From the NCBI GenBank assembly GCA_002440225.1, contig DJSH01000077.1, forward strand, positions 23,163 to 53,588: a stretch of DNA of 30,426 bases. The letters are read 5' to 3'. The notes beneath the pieces were generated by a model that had not been told where the DNA came from, ran no database searches, and was given only the letters and a program-made list of their open reading frames with translations. How positions within the stretch are numbered: the stretch's first letter is position 1; every line of letters begins with the position of its first letter. Position numbers and translations under genes: made by a program. Positions 1 through 6,211 of the stretch are shown here, piece by piece. The DNA comes from Candidatus Segatella violae (GTDB taxonomy: Bacteria > Bacteroidota > Bacteroidia > Bacteroidales > Bacteroidaceae).

Positions 1-2
1 TT

Positions 3-34
3 CTTGGAGATATAGAATAAAAAGCATAACTTTG
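3..34 (+). promoter_or_regulatory. Bacteroidota-type promoter for the first ATPase gene
   Basis: A -33 element CTTG (3-6) is followed by a 20-base spacer and a -7 element TAACTTTG (27-34). This fits the Bacteroidota consensus TTTG-N19/21-TAnnTTTG. The start codon lies 26 bases downstream, with GTGAGG just before it. Confidence 0.6.
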
Positions 35-60
35 CAGTAGAATTAAAAAAGTGAGGCAAT

Positions 61-1620
61 ATGGCAAGAAGATTATATCCTATAGGAATTCAAACATTTG
101 AACGTATCCGGGTGGAGGATAAGTTCTATGTAGACAAGACGGAATATGTATATCGTATGACTCATACGGATGGTACTTATTTCTTCTTGAGTCGTCCACG
201 CCGTTTTGGCAAATCGTTGTTGGTATCTACCTTCCGAAGTTATTTCGAGGGAAAGAAAGAGCTCTTCGACGGACTTGCCCTCTCTCGCTTGGAGAAGGAA
301 TGGGAAGAATACCCTGTGCTTCATTTCAGCATGGCGGGCGGCAAGCACATGGAGAAAGAGCAACTGGTGCGTTATCTTCTTTTCATCCTAAAAGAAAACG
401 AGAAACGCTTCGGCGTGGAATGTGATTCTCCTGACCCAAATGTGAGATTGCTTAACCTGATAAACTCGGTGAACGATAAGACTGGTAAACAAGTAGTGGT
501 ACTCATCGATGAGTATGACGCACCTTTGCTGGATGTGGCTCACGATGAAGATAGTCTTGTCATCCTTCGTGATACGATGCGCAACTTTTATTCGCCTTTG
601 AAGGATTGCGAACCATTGCTGCGATTCGTGTTCCTGACGGGTATCACCAAGTTCTCCCAACTCAGCATCTTCAGTGAGCTGAATAATATCAAGAATGTAA
701 GTATGGACGAACCCTACGCAGGCATTTGTGGCATTACCAAGGAAGAGCTGTTGACCCAAATGAGTACTGATATTGATGAACTGGCAGAACATTTGGACCT
801 GAGTAGGGAAGAGACCATTCAAGAACTGCAGAATCATTATGATGGCTATCATTTTAGTTGGCCATCGCCAGATGTGTTCAATCCTTACAGTTTGCTGAAT
901 TGCTTTGCGGATGGAGAGATTGATGACTATTGGTTTGGCTCAGGCACCCCGACCTACCTCATCAACATGATGCGAAAGTACGAGTTCTTGCCTTCGGATT
1001 TAGGAGAGACTACCTATGCTGGCAAGAAAGATTTCGATGCAGCCACGGAAACAATGACTACCATCATGCCGTTGCTGTATCAGAGCGGCTACATGACTAT
1101 CAAGGGATATGACAAGATGAGCAGGCTCTATGAGCTAGCCTTGCCTAACCAGGAGATAAAGGTAGGCTTGTTTGGGTGTCTGTTGCCACACTATCTGGAG
1201 CGTCACACCACCAATGGCAATACTTGCATCGCCCGAATGTCGGTTTTGATACGTCAGGGCAACATGGAGGGAGCGTTGCAATTGCTGAAGGATTTCTTGG
1301 AGACAGTGCCTTATTGCGACAACACTTATTATGAGGGGCATTACCAGCAGATGTTTTACATCATCTCCGCCCTGCTCACCAACTATAGCATCATCGTGGA
1401 ACCGCATACAGCCAAGGGACGCTTGGACGTGATGATGGAGACCAAGGATGCAATCTATGTGATGGAGATGAAATTCAATAAGTCGGCTAAGGAGGCTTTG
1501 GATCAAATAAATGACCGAAAATATGCCGAGAATTTCGCTGAGCGTGGCAAGCCTGTTACCAAGATTGGACTCAACTTCACACAGAAGGATGGGGTGAGCA
1601 GCCTAGATTGGCAGATGTGA
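61..1620 (+). CDS. AAA-ATPase-like protein with C-terminal PD-(D/E)XK nuclease-like domain
   Basis: A 519-aa protein of the AAA-ATPase_like / PDDEXK_9 family (the DUF1703 group), which is abundant in gut Bacteroidales; its cellular role is not established. The N-terminal ATPase region carries a P-loop-like RPRRFGKS (residues 45-52) and a Walker B-like VVVLIDEYD (D150, E151). The C-terminal region has a PD-(D/E)XK pattern: D456 in GRLDVM, followed by E469 and K471 in MEMKF. Length and domain order are normal for the family, so the gene looks intact. A promoter of its own stands in front and a long palindrome follows, so it is probably monocistronic. Proposed roles in the literature range from mobile-element accessory function to DNA or RNA cleavage; the sequence does not decide between them. 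Confidence 0.9.
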   Translation: MARRLYPIGIQTFERIRVEDKFYVDKTEYVYRMTHTDGTYFFLSRPRRFGKSLLVSTFRSYFEGKKELFDGLALSRLEKEWEEYPVLHFSMAGGKHMEKEQLVRYLLFILKENEKRFGVECDSPDPNVRLLNLINSVNDKTGKQVVVLIDEYDAPLLDVAHDEDSLVILRDTMRNFYSPLKDCEPLLRFVFLTGITKFSQLSIFSELNNIKNVSMDEPYAGICGITKEELLTQMSTDIDELAEHLDLSREETIQELQNHYDGYHFSWPSPDVFNPYSLLNCFADGEIDDYWFGSGTPTYLINMMRKYEFLPSDLGETTYAGKKDFDAATETMTTIMPLLYQSGYMTIKGYDKMSRLYELALPNQEIKVGLFGCLLPHYLERHTTNGNTCIARMSVLIRQGNMEGALQLLKDFLETVPYCDNTYYEGHYQQMFYIISALLTNYSIIVEPHTAKGRLDVMMETKDAIYVMEMKFNKSAKEALDQINDRKYAENFAERGKPVTKIGLNFTQKDGVSSLDWQM

Positions 1621-1671
1621 TAAAGCCAATTGCAAGAGAACTTATAGTGCAAGTGTTATGTGATTTGAATG

Positions 1672-1709
1672 AATAGGGGGCGACCCTTGATCAAGGGTCG
1701 CCCCCTATT
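1672..1709. terminator. 38-base perfect palindrome, likely bidirectional terminator or REP-like element
   Basis: The two 19-base arms are exact reverse complements with no loop and are centred on TGATCA. The core is GGGGGCGACCCTTGA with its mirror image, extended by AATA/TATT. An RNA copy would form a very stable GC-rich hairpin followed by a short U stretch, so termination after the ATPase gene is likely. The perfect symmetry, maintained through the centre, is more than a terminator needs. Confidence 0.6.
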
Positions 1710-1888
1710 TGATGTTATATTTCGCTTTGCGTTAAATAAATCTAAGAGAAGGAAGAAAGTAGTCTTTTTGGGGTAGTGTTTATCTGTAGAAAAGTGTATC
1801 TTTGCAAGTGGATACATCCCCCCTTCTGCTACAAAGAAGAGAGTAATAGTATATATGTGGTTCTTTTTTGTCGTTTTCTGCTTCATTT

Positions 1889-1920
1889 TTTGTTCACATC
1901 GGATAAAAAGACTACCTTTG
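1889..1920 (+). promoter_or_regulatory. Promoter for the zinc-ribbon / protease / deacetylase genes
   Basis: TTTG (1889-1892), a spacer of exactly 20 bases, then TACCTTTG (1913-1920). This is a near-perfect Bacteroidota promoter. The next start codon is at 1956. Confidence 0.75.
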
Positions 1921-1955
1921 TAGTCGGAATCAGAAATAATAAAAATTGATATACA

Positions 1956-2948
1956 ATGAAGAATTGTCCTTTTTGTGGAGAACAGATACAAGATACGGCG
2001 CATAAGTGCCGTTTTTGTGGTGAATGGATTGATAAGCAATGTCCTGAATGTGGAAACTGGAGCAGGTTTAATGTTGCGGTGTGTCCGGAGTGCGGCTATC
2101 CTTTTAAGGGGGAATCAAATGCCCAAAAAGAGGAAAGCGTGGAGTTGCCGAGGAAAGAAGAAACCGTTTCTGGACCAATCGGGGAAGTCAAACCCGAAGA
2201 TGCTGAGCAGGTTGTAGCTGAAACAGCAGAGCAGGTTGCGACTGAATCTGCAGAGCAGGTTGCGACTAATGCTGCTGAAGAAGACAAGGGCTGCAAAAAT
2301 TCTCTTCGATTGAAGGGATGGCTATATAGGGGGCTTTCCTATATTGCTGTGGTTACTAGTTGCTTTGCGGTAGTAGCCTTGGCGCTTGAAATGTTTAAGT
2401 ACAAAACATCCATAGATGAAGAGGAAGAAAAGGTATTTACGGCAATTATCGCTGCTTCGTTGTTGGCATCTGGAGGATTGTTGTTTCTCTTGAAACGAAG
2501 ATTTGAAAAACCGGTGTCTGTAGCTTTGGATTGGGTGGCTAGTTTGTATGTCCTCACTGCGATAACAGGATATGTGGATGTCAGTAAATGGATAATGTTT
2601 GCATTGTTGGTGGGGCACGGTGTCACTAGGGGTGCGGCGGCTTACTCGTTGCTCAATAGAAATCAGGCAAATGCTACCAAGGACAGTTCTTATCTAGGTC
2701 GCCTATGGGGGGTGGAGACTGCGGCTTTGTTGCTGCTTGCTTGCGTGATATTCTTCATTCCCCAAAACGATATGAACATGGGCTTTTTGTTTCTTGTAAT
2801 TTTGTTTGCCTGGCCTATTGCTACGATTTTAGAGGTCGGGCTGGCAGAGAAGATTTTGTCTGCCCGTGAGGACTATGGCGTGTTGATATCATTGTTTTAC
2901 GTTTTGCTGTTAGGTATTGCTGCTTTTGCTAGAGCATATTGGCATTGA
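1956..2948 (+). CDS. Double zinc-ribbon membrane protein
   Basis: A 330-aa protein. The first 50 residues hold two zinc-ribbon units: CPFC/CRFC, then CPEC/CPEC. A charged linker follows with three copies of an eight-residue unit (AEQVVAET, AEQVATES, AEQVATNA), encoded by a 24-base tandem repeat. The rest is hydrophobic with about six candidate membrane segments, so the zinc ribbons probably sit in the cytoplasm on a membrane anchor. The family function is unknown to me. The next gene, a lipoprotein protease, starts 16 bases after the stop, so the two are probably co-transcribed from the promoter at 1889-1920. The gene looks intact. Confidence 0.8.
   Translation: MKNCPFCGEQIQDTAHKCRFCGEWIDKQCPECGNWSRFNVAVCPECGYPFKGESNAQKEESVELPRKEETVSGPIGEVKPEDAEQVVAETAEQVATESAEQVATNAAEEDKGCKNSLRLKGWLYRGLSYIAVVTSCFAVVALALEMFKYKTSIDEEEEKVFTAIIAASLLASGGLLFLLKRRFEKPVSVALDWVASLYVLTAITGYVDVSKWIMFALLVGHGVTRGAAAYSLLNRNQANATKDSSYLGRLWGVETAALLLLACVIFFIPQNDMNMGFLFLVILFAWPIATILEVGLAEKILSAREDYGVLISLFYVLLLGIAAFARAYWH
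2202..2273 (+). repeat. Three tandem 24-base repeats inside the zinc-ribbon gene
   Basis: The units at 2202-2225, 2226-2249 and 2250-2273 share GAGCAGGTTG as a core. The second and third are almost identical. Because 24 is a multiple of three, copy-number change would alter only linker length. Confidence 0.85.
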
Positions 2949-2964
2949 TTTTAAATATTATTTT

Positions 2965-4080
2965 ATGAAGAAGATACTATTATGGTTAGTCATGGCGTTG
3001 TTGCTGGTAAGTTGCAGTGAGAAAACGCCGCAGGAACTGTTTGATAGTTCCAAGTCGGGAGTCGTGTTGATAATCAATAAGTTCTATTATCGCATGAAAT
3101 TGCCAAATGGTAATTTCGTCTATTTCACGGGCATTGACGATGATGGGTCGCTCAAGGACATGTGTACCGAGTATAAGGATATCAAGGACAAGTGTCAAAT
3201 CTTGTCGGGCACAGGTTTCTTTATCGATGAACAAGGCTCTCTGCTCACCAATCGCCATGTGGCACAGCCAGAGATAGACAAGGAGGCTGTAAAGAATGGT
3301 TTCAACCAGATGATATCCTCCTTGCGAGCCTATTATGCCGAGCAAATGTCGGAGATGTCGCAGTATTACCAGGTTTTGGAAAACCAGAAAGGCGATTGCT
3401 ATGCATACGATGAGGATGGTGAGAGCTATGAGGATACAGAAAAATTGCAAGAGATAGAATCGCAGCAGAGCGAACTGGAGGAACAGTTTGATAAGGTGAA
3501 GGCGGTTAAGGAGGCTCTCATGGAGAATGTATCCATGGATGAACTTCAGATTACTCCTGTGTGTGAAATTGGAATAGCCTACAACGGCACTCACGTAAGC
3601 TCATATTCAGAAGTGCTACAGAGAAATCCTTGCGCCGTGGTGAAGGTGTCTGGCAAGGAGAACGTCGACTTGGCGCTTATCCAACTCAAGGATAGAGTGA
3701 CTCCAAACGATTGCCATGTATTCAAGACGGATGGAAGTGCGAATCTGAGCATGGCGGAAGAGCTGAAGGAAAAATTCAGTTCTCACGATGACAAGACGCT
3801 GCAGATAGACCAGGAGCTATACATGATAGGTTATAATGCCGGTCCTACATTGGCCAATACTCAACAGGGAATTCAGGTGCAGATGACCAGCGGAAAGGTT
3901 ACCCAACTTCCTGATGGCGAGAGAGTGCTTTATAGCATTCCTACGGTTCAGGGTTCGAGCGGCAGTCCTGTGATAGATGCCAAGGGACGCTTGGTGGCAG
4001 TTAATTTCGCCAAGTTGATAGGTAGTGATAATTTCAACTTCGGAATACCATTGGCAAGGGTAGAGGAATTCTTGAAATGA
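2965..4080 (+). CDS. Trypsin-fold serine protease, predicted lipoprotein
   Basis: A 371-aa protein counted from the ATG at 2965. That start gives a standard lipoprotein signal (MKKILLWLVM, then lipobox LVSC with C17); upstream in-frame starts lie inside the previous gene and would spoil it. The catalytic triad is readable: H98 in LLTNRHVAQ, D235 in VDLALIQL, and S334 in GSSGSPVID, as in HtrA-like and S1/trypsin-like_2 peptidases. Between H98 and D235 lie about 137 residues, far more than the 30-50 usual in this fold. Much of this stretch (about residues 110-190) is charged and helical, rich in Glu, Gln and Lys. There is no PDZ domain. The protein probably acts in the cell envelope. It sits between the zinc-ribbon gene and a deacetylase gene that starts 20 bases after its stop. 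Confidence 0.85.
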   Translation: MKKILLWLVMALLLVSCSEKTPQELFDSSKSGVVLIINKFYYRMKLPNGNFVYFTGIDDDGSLKDMCTEYKDIKDKCQILSGTGFFIDEQGSLLTNRHVAQPEIDKEAVKNGFNQMISSLRAYYAEQMSEMSQYYQVLENQKGDCYAYDEDGESYEDTEKLQEIESQQSELEEQFDKVKAVKEALMENVSMDELQITPVCEIGIAYNGTHVSSYSEVLQRNPCAVVKVSGKENVDLALIQLKDRVTPNDCHVFKTDGSANLSMAEELKEKFSSHDDKTLQIDQELYMIGYNAGPTLANTQQGIQVQMTSGKVTQLPDGERVLYSIPTVQGSSGSPVIDAKGRLVAVNFAKLIGSDNFNFGIPLARVEEFLK

Positions 4081-4100
4081 GAAAAGTGCAAAACTAAAAA

Positions 4101-4790
4101 ATGAAGAAAATTGCATTCTTGCTGCTTATGGCAGCTCAGACATTGATGGGGCAGGCTCAGAAGAAGCTCATCGCCCTCAGTTTCGATGACGGTCCGAACA
4201 CAACGACCACCGTCCACATGCTCAATGTGCTGAAGAAGCACGGTGTGAAGGCATCTTTCTTCGTGATAGGCAAGAATATCACGGAGGAGAGTGCCAAGGT
4301 GATGAAACGTGCCCACGATGAGGGACACGACATAGAGAATCACAGTCTCACCCATAGTGCGATGTCGCAACTCACGCCGGATTCCATCCGCAAAGAGGTG
4401 GCATCTACATCGTCATTGGTGAAACGTTATGTGGGCAAGGCTCCTCGCTTTTTCCGTCCGCCATATATCAATGTAGACCAGAAAATGTATGACAACATCA
4501 AGCTAGGTTTTATTTGTGGCGAGGGATGCGAGGACTGGGTTGACTCCATCTCCGTGGATGAGCGAGTGAAGCGCATCACGGCGAGTGCCAGGGACGGTCT
4601 CATCTATCTGCTCCATGATTTCGAGGGCAATGAGCAAACGGTAGCAGCAGTAGACCGTATCATTCCCATCCTGAAGAAGGAAGGCTACCATTTCGTCACC
4701 GTTCCCGAGCTGTTCAAGTTGAAGGGAGTGAAACCCAAGAGAAATGTGATTTACACCGATGTGATGAAGCCGGAGCATGTCATTAAGTAG
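4101..4790 (+). CDS. Secreted polysaccharide deacetylase (NodB-like, carbohydrate esterase 4)
   Basis: A 229-aa protein with a signal peptide of about 19 residues (MKKIAFLLLM and following). The NodB motifs appear in order: SFDDGP (D29, D30), HSLTH (H81, H85, the metal ligands), FFRPPY (about 118-122), CEDW in place of the usual DxxDW, and LLHDF (H172). Enzymes of this family remove N- or O-acetyl groups from chitin-like or peptidoglycan sugars using a divalent metal. The true substrate cannot be read from the sequence. The gene starts 20 bases after the protease gene and is probably the last of that transcription unit. All key residues except the variant fourth motif are present. Confidence 0.9.
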   Translation: MKKIAFLLLMAAQTLMGQAQKKLIALSFDDGPNTTTTVHMLNVLKKHGVKASFFVIGKNITEESAKVMKRAHDEGHDIENHSLTHSAMSQLTPDSIRKEVASTSSLVKRYVGKAPRFFRPPYINVDQKMYDNIKLGFICGEGCEDWVDSISVDERVKRITASARDGLIYLLHDFEGNEQTVAAVDRIIPILKKEGYHFVTVPELFKLKGVKPKRNVIYTDVMKPEHVIK

Positions 4791-4813
4791 AATGATGATG
4801 GAATGAGGGATGT

Positions 4814-4870
4814 TTTTCAGGAAAAAGTCAGAGAAAAAGTGGCTCGTTTCAAATAAAATTCTTATCTTTG
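4814..4870 (+). promoter_or_regulatory. Promoter module A (repeated again at 5778-5835)
   Basis: It ends in CTTATCTTTG, with the -7 element TATCTTTG at 4863-4870. The preceding bases, including GAAAAAGTCAGAGAAAAAGT, resemble those in front of the 92-aa gene. By hand, 34 of the last 44 positions match. No good -33 TTTG is present. Confidence 0.5.
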
Positions 4871-4893
4871 TCGAATTAAAACAATAACATGGT

Positions 4894-5382
4894 ATGAACG
4901 TAAGGGAGCAAATACTGTCAAAACTGCGGCTGAAGGAAGATGCTGAGATCGAGCATAAGTCGGCGAAGGGAGGATTCCCCCAGTCGTTTTGGAGTACTTT
5001 TTCTGCATTCGCCAATACCGATGAAGGAACCATCGTGTTGGGAGTGAAGGAGAGGAACGGGAGTGGTGCCGATGTCATAGCCAAGGGATGGCTGGACAAT
5101 GGCTGGAAGCATCTGCCGACGATAAAATTACCGATAACCCCTCAAGTACCCCACAAGTACCCCTCAAGTACCCCTCAAGTACAAGATTTGATGATAGTAC
5201 TAGAAGGATGCGAGTTGTCTGTTAAGGAAATGATGGAGAAACTTCATCTAAAGGATAGAAAGAACTTTATGAGCAGTTATCTTATACCAGCATTGGAGGC
5301 TGGACTTGTTGTGATGAAGTATCCCAATCAGCCGAAGCATCCGAAACAACGTTATTTGTTGGCTATAATTGGCAATAAATAG
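4894..5382 (+). pseudogene. Shortened AlbA_2/Schlafen-type ATP-binding protein, internal deletion
   Basis: An open frame of 162 aa. The first 60 residues match the start of AlbA_2 (divergent AAA_4) putative DNA-binding proteins: EIEHKSAKGGFPQSFWSTFSA and ANTDEGTIVLGVKE-like motifs. The last 60 residues match the C-terminal helical end of the same proteins (LKDRKNFMSSYLIPALEAGLV). Full-length relatives are several hundred residues long, so the whole middle is missing. The two ends are joined through GWLDNGWKHLPT and a TPQV-type linker made of 11-base repeats. The frame is still open, so a short product could be made, but it is probably a remnant. A promoter module stands upstream and a hairpin terminator downstream. 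It lies directly left of the defence island. Confidence 0.65.
5137..5180 (+). repeat. Four tandem 11-base repeats in coding sequence
   Basis: Units ACCCCTCAAGT (5137-5147), ACCCCACAAGT (5148-5158), ACCCCTCAAGT (5159-5169) and ACCCCTCAAGT (5170-5180). The period is not a multiple of three, so the same DNA is read as TPQV, PHKY, PSS and TPQV in successive frames. Gain or loss of one unit would shift the frame. Confidence 0.9.
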
Positions 5383-5406
5383 AAAATCATCGAGTGATAT
5401 CATGGG

Positions 5407-5436
5407 TGAACACTTTCGACAAGTGTTCATTTTTTT
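5407..5436 (+). terminator. Rho-independent terminator after the AlbA_2 remnant
   Basis: A 9-base stem TGAACACTT / AAGTGTTCA with a 5-base loop (TCGAC) is followed by seven T residues. It starts 24 bases after the stop codon. Confidence 0.75.
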
Positions 5437-5438
5437 GG

Positions 5439-5605
5439 GGTGAAGGTGAACCCTATATAAAAGATCTTTGATTATACAGCGCATGCGAAAGAATATAAAG
5501 AAATGATATATAGATAGTTATATATGCTTTTTAACACGTATTTAACGCTATAAATTTTTAAAAAGGGTTCACTCTTCACCAGTCTCTAATCTGAGGGTTC
5601 ACCCC
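5439..5605. repeat. Inverted GGTGAA-GTGAACCC repeats around an AT-rich core
   Basis: GGTGAAGGTGAACCC (5439-5453) is mirrored by GGGTTCACTCTTCACC (5565-5580), with one extra base. A third partial copy, GGGTTCACCCC, lies at 5595-5605. The 110 bases between the arms are AT-rich and include TTAACACGTATTTAACGC. The layout resembles iteron-type or protein-binding arrays. Confidence 0.65.
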
Positions 5606-5611
5606 TATGAT

Positions 5612-5757
5612 GGTGACAGGTGACGCTGATGACACTTGTTTTTGTAAACTCGCACGCGTAGGCGGGCGGGCAGGAAGGAATGTTCTTAGACCTTTCCCGC
5701 CTGTACGCACGAGAGAGAGTTTTTGAAATTAGCGTGTCACCAGTGTCACCCGTCACC
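5612..5757. repeat. Large imperfect inverted repeat (GTGAC/GTCAC arms)
   Basis: The left arm 5612-5635 and the right arm 5734-5757 are 24 bases each and match as reverse complements at 21 positions. Further inside, AAACTC and GGCGGG-rich stretches (about 5646-5676) again mirror bases 5693-5722. The whole unit could fold into one long hairpin with a tip near 5680-5690. Arms contain two to three GGTGAC units. Confidence 0.75.
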
Positions 5758-5777
5758 AATGATATACTTTTTTCTTC

Positions 5778-5835
5778 TTTTGCAGAAAAAAGTCGGGGAA
5801 AAAGTAGGCAGTTCCAAATTATTTTCTTATCTTTG
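5778..5835 (+). promoter_or_regulatory. Promoter module B, in front of the defence island
   Basis: The -7 element TATCTTTG is at 5828-5835. The preceding bases, including GTCGGGGAAAAAGT, closely repeat the module at 4814-4870. No comparable promoter is seen in the 60 bases before the AIPR gene, so this one may drive the 92-aa gene and the whole operon. Confidence 0.55.
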
Positions 5836-5872
5836 CAAGGAATTATACAAACGAATAAAAAGTATCTCAAAT

Positions 5873-6151
5873 ATGAACTATACATCGAGTACACATATCC
5901 AAACGGTAGAAGATGTGAAGACTTTCTTCCATCATCTGATAGATGAAAGAAAAGTCAATTTTCATCCAGACGACGATTTCCGTGACTATAGCTTTTATGC
6001 AGATGGCAAACCTGCTTTCACGGAGCAGGAGGCGAATGTCTATAATCATTTGATGGGAGAGGCTTTCGATGTGTGCGAGAAAGCCCATGCTGATATATAC
6101 GGCATAGGATTTGAGATGATGATGGATTTGCTGGGAAGAAAAACAGCATAA
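5873..6151 (+). CDS. Small acidic protein of unknown function, first gene of the island
   Basis: 92 aa from the ATG at 5873, which lies 37 bases after the -7 element; an upstream in-frame start at 5723 would run through the hairpin repeat and is unlikely. The protein is soluble, with acidic and aromatic residues (HPDDDFRDYSFY) and a C-terminal part rich in Met, Gly and acidic residues. It has no Cys motif beyond one Cys, no signal peptide and no membrane segment. I recognise no named family, though proteins of this look are common as hypotheticals in Prevotella. It ends 60 bases before the AIPR gene on the same strand and may belong to the same transcript. Whether it is part of the defence system is open. 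Confidence 0.65.
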   Translation: MNYTSSTHIQTVEDVKTFFHHLIDERKVNFHPDDDFRDYSFYADGKPAFTEQEANVYNHLMGEAFDVCEKAHADIYGIGFEMMMDLLGRKTA

Positions 6152-6211
6152 CCCAATATCATTTGTGCATTAAAAATGGAAATGGCAACTTTCAATTAAC
6201 AACCGAACAAT

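Larger units (their letters stand above)
1621..1955. other. Intergenic region between ATPase and zinc-ribbon genes
   Basis: These 335 bases contain the 38-base palindrome, a -7-like TATCTTTG at 1797-1804 without a well-spaced -33 element, and a full promoter at 1889-1920. A 22-codon hydrophobic reading frame lies at 1855-1923 between the two -7 motifs. I see no gene of normal size here. Confidence 0.6.
5383..5872. other. Gene-free 490-base region with nested inverted repeats and AT-rich core
   Basis: It holds the terminator at 5407-5436, then GGTGAA/TTCACC-type repeats around an AT-rich core (about 5454-5564), then a large imperfect hairpin built from GTGAC/GTCAC repeats (5612-5757), then a promoter module. 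The frames open here are not convincing genes. It could be a vestigial replication or excision site of a mobile element, a MITE-like repeat, or a structured RNA; the sequence does not decide. Confidence 0.5.

Noticed and set aside
1656..2039. Minus-strand frame of 127 codons
   Set aside because: It covers the palindrome, two promoters and the start of the zinc-ribbon gene; composition is that of intergenic DNA.
4894..5382. Complete stand-alone AlbA_2 DNA-binding protein
   Set aside because: The last third matches the C-terminus of much longer relatives, so a deletion remnant is more likely than a natural small protein.
5680..5946. Plus-strand frame of 88 codons, and a minus-strand frame at 5586-5894
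   Set aside because: Both run through the large hairpin repeat and the promoter; the 92-aa frame at 5873 fits better with the promoter position.
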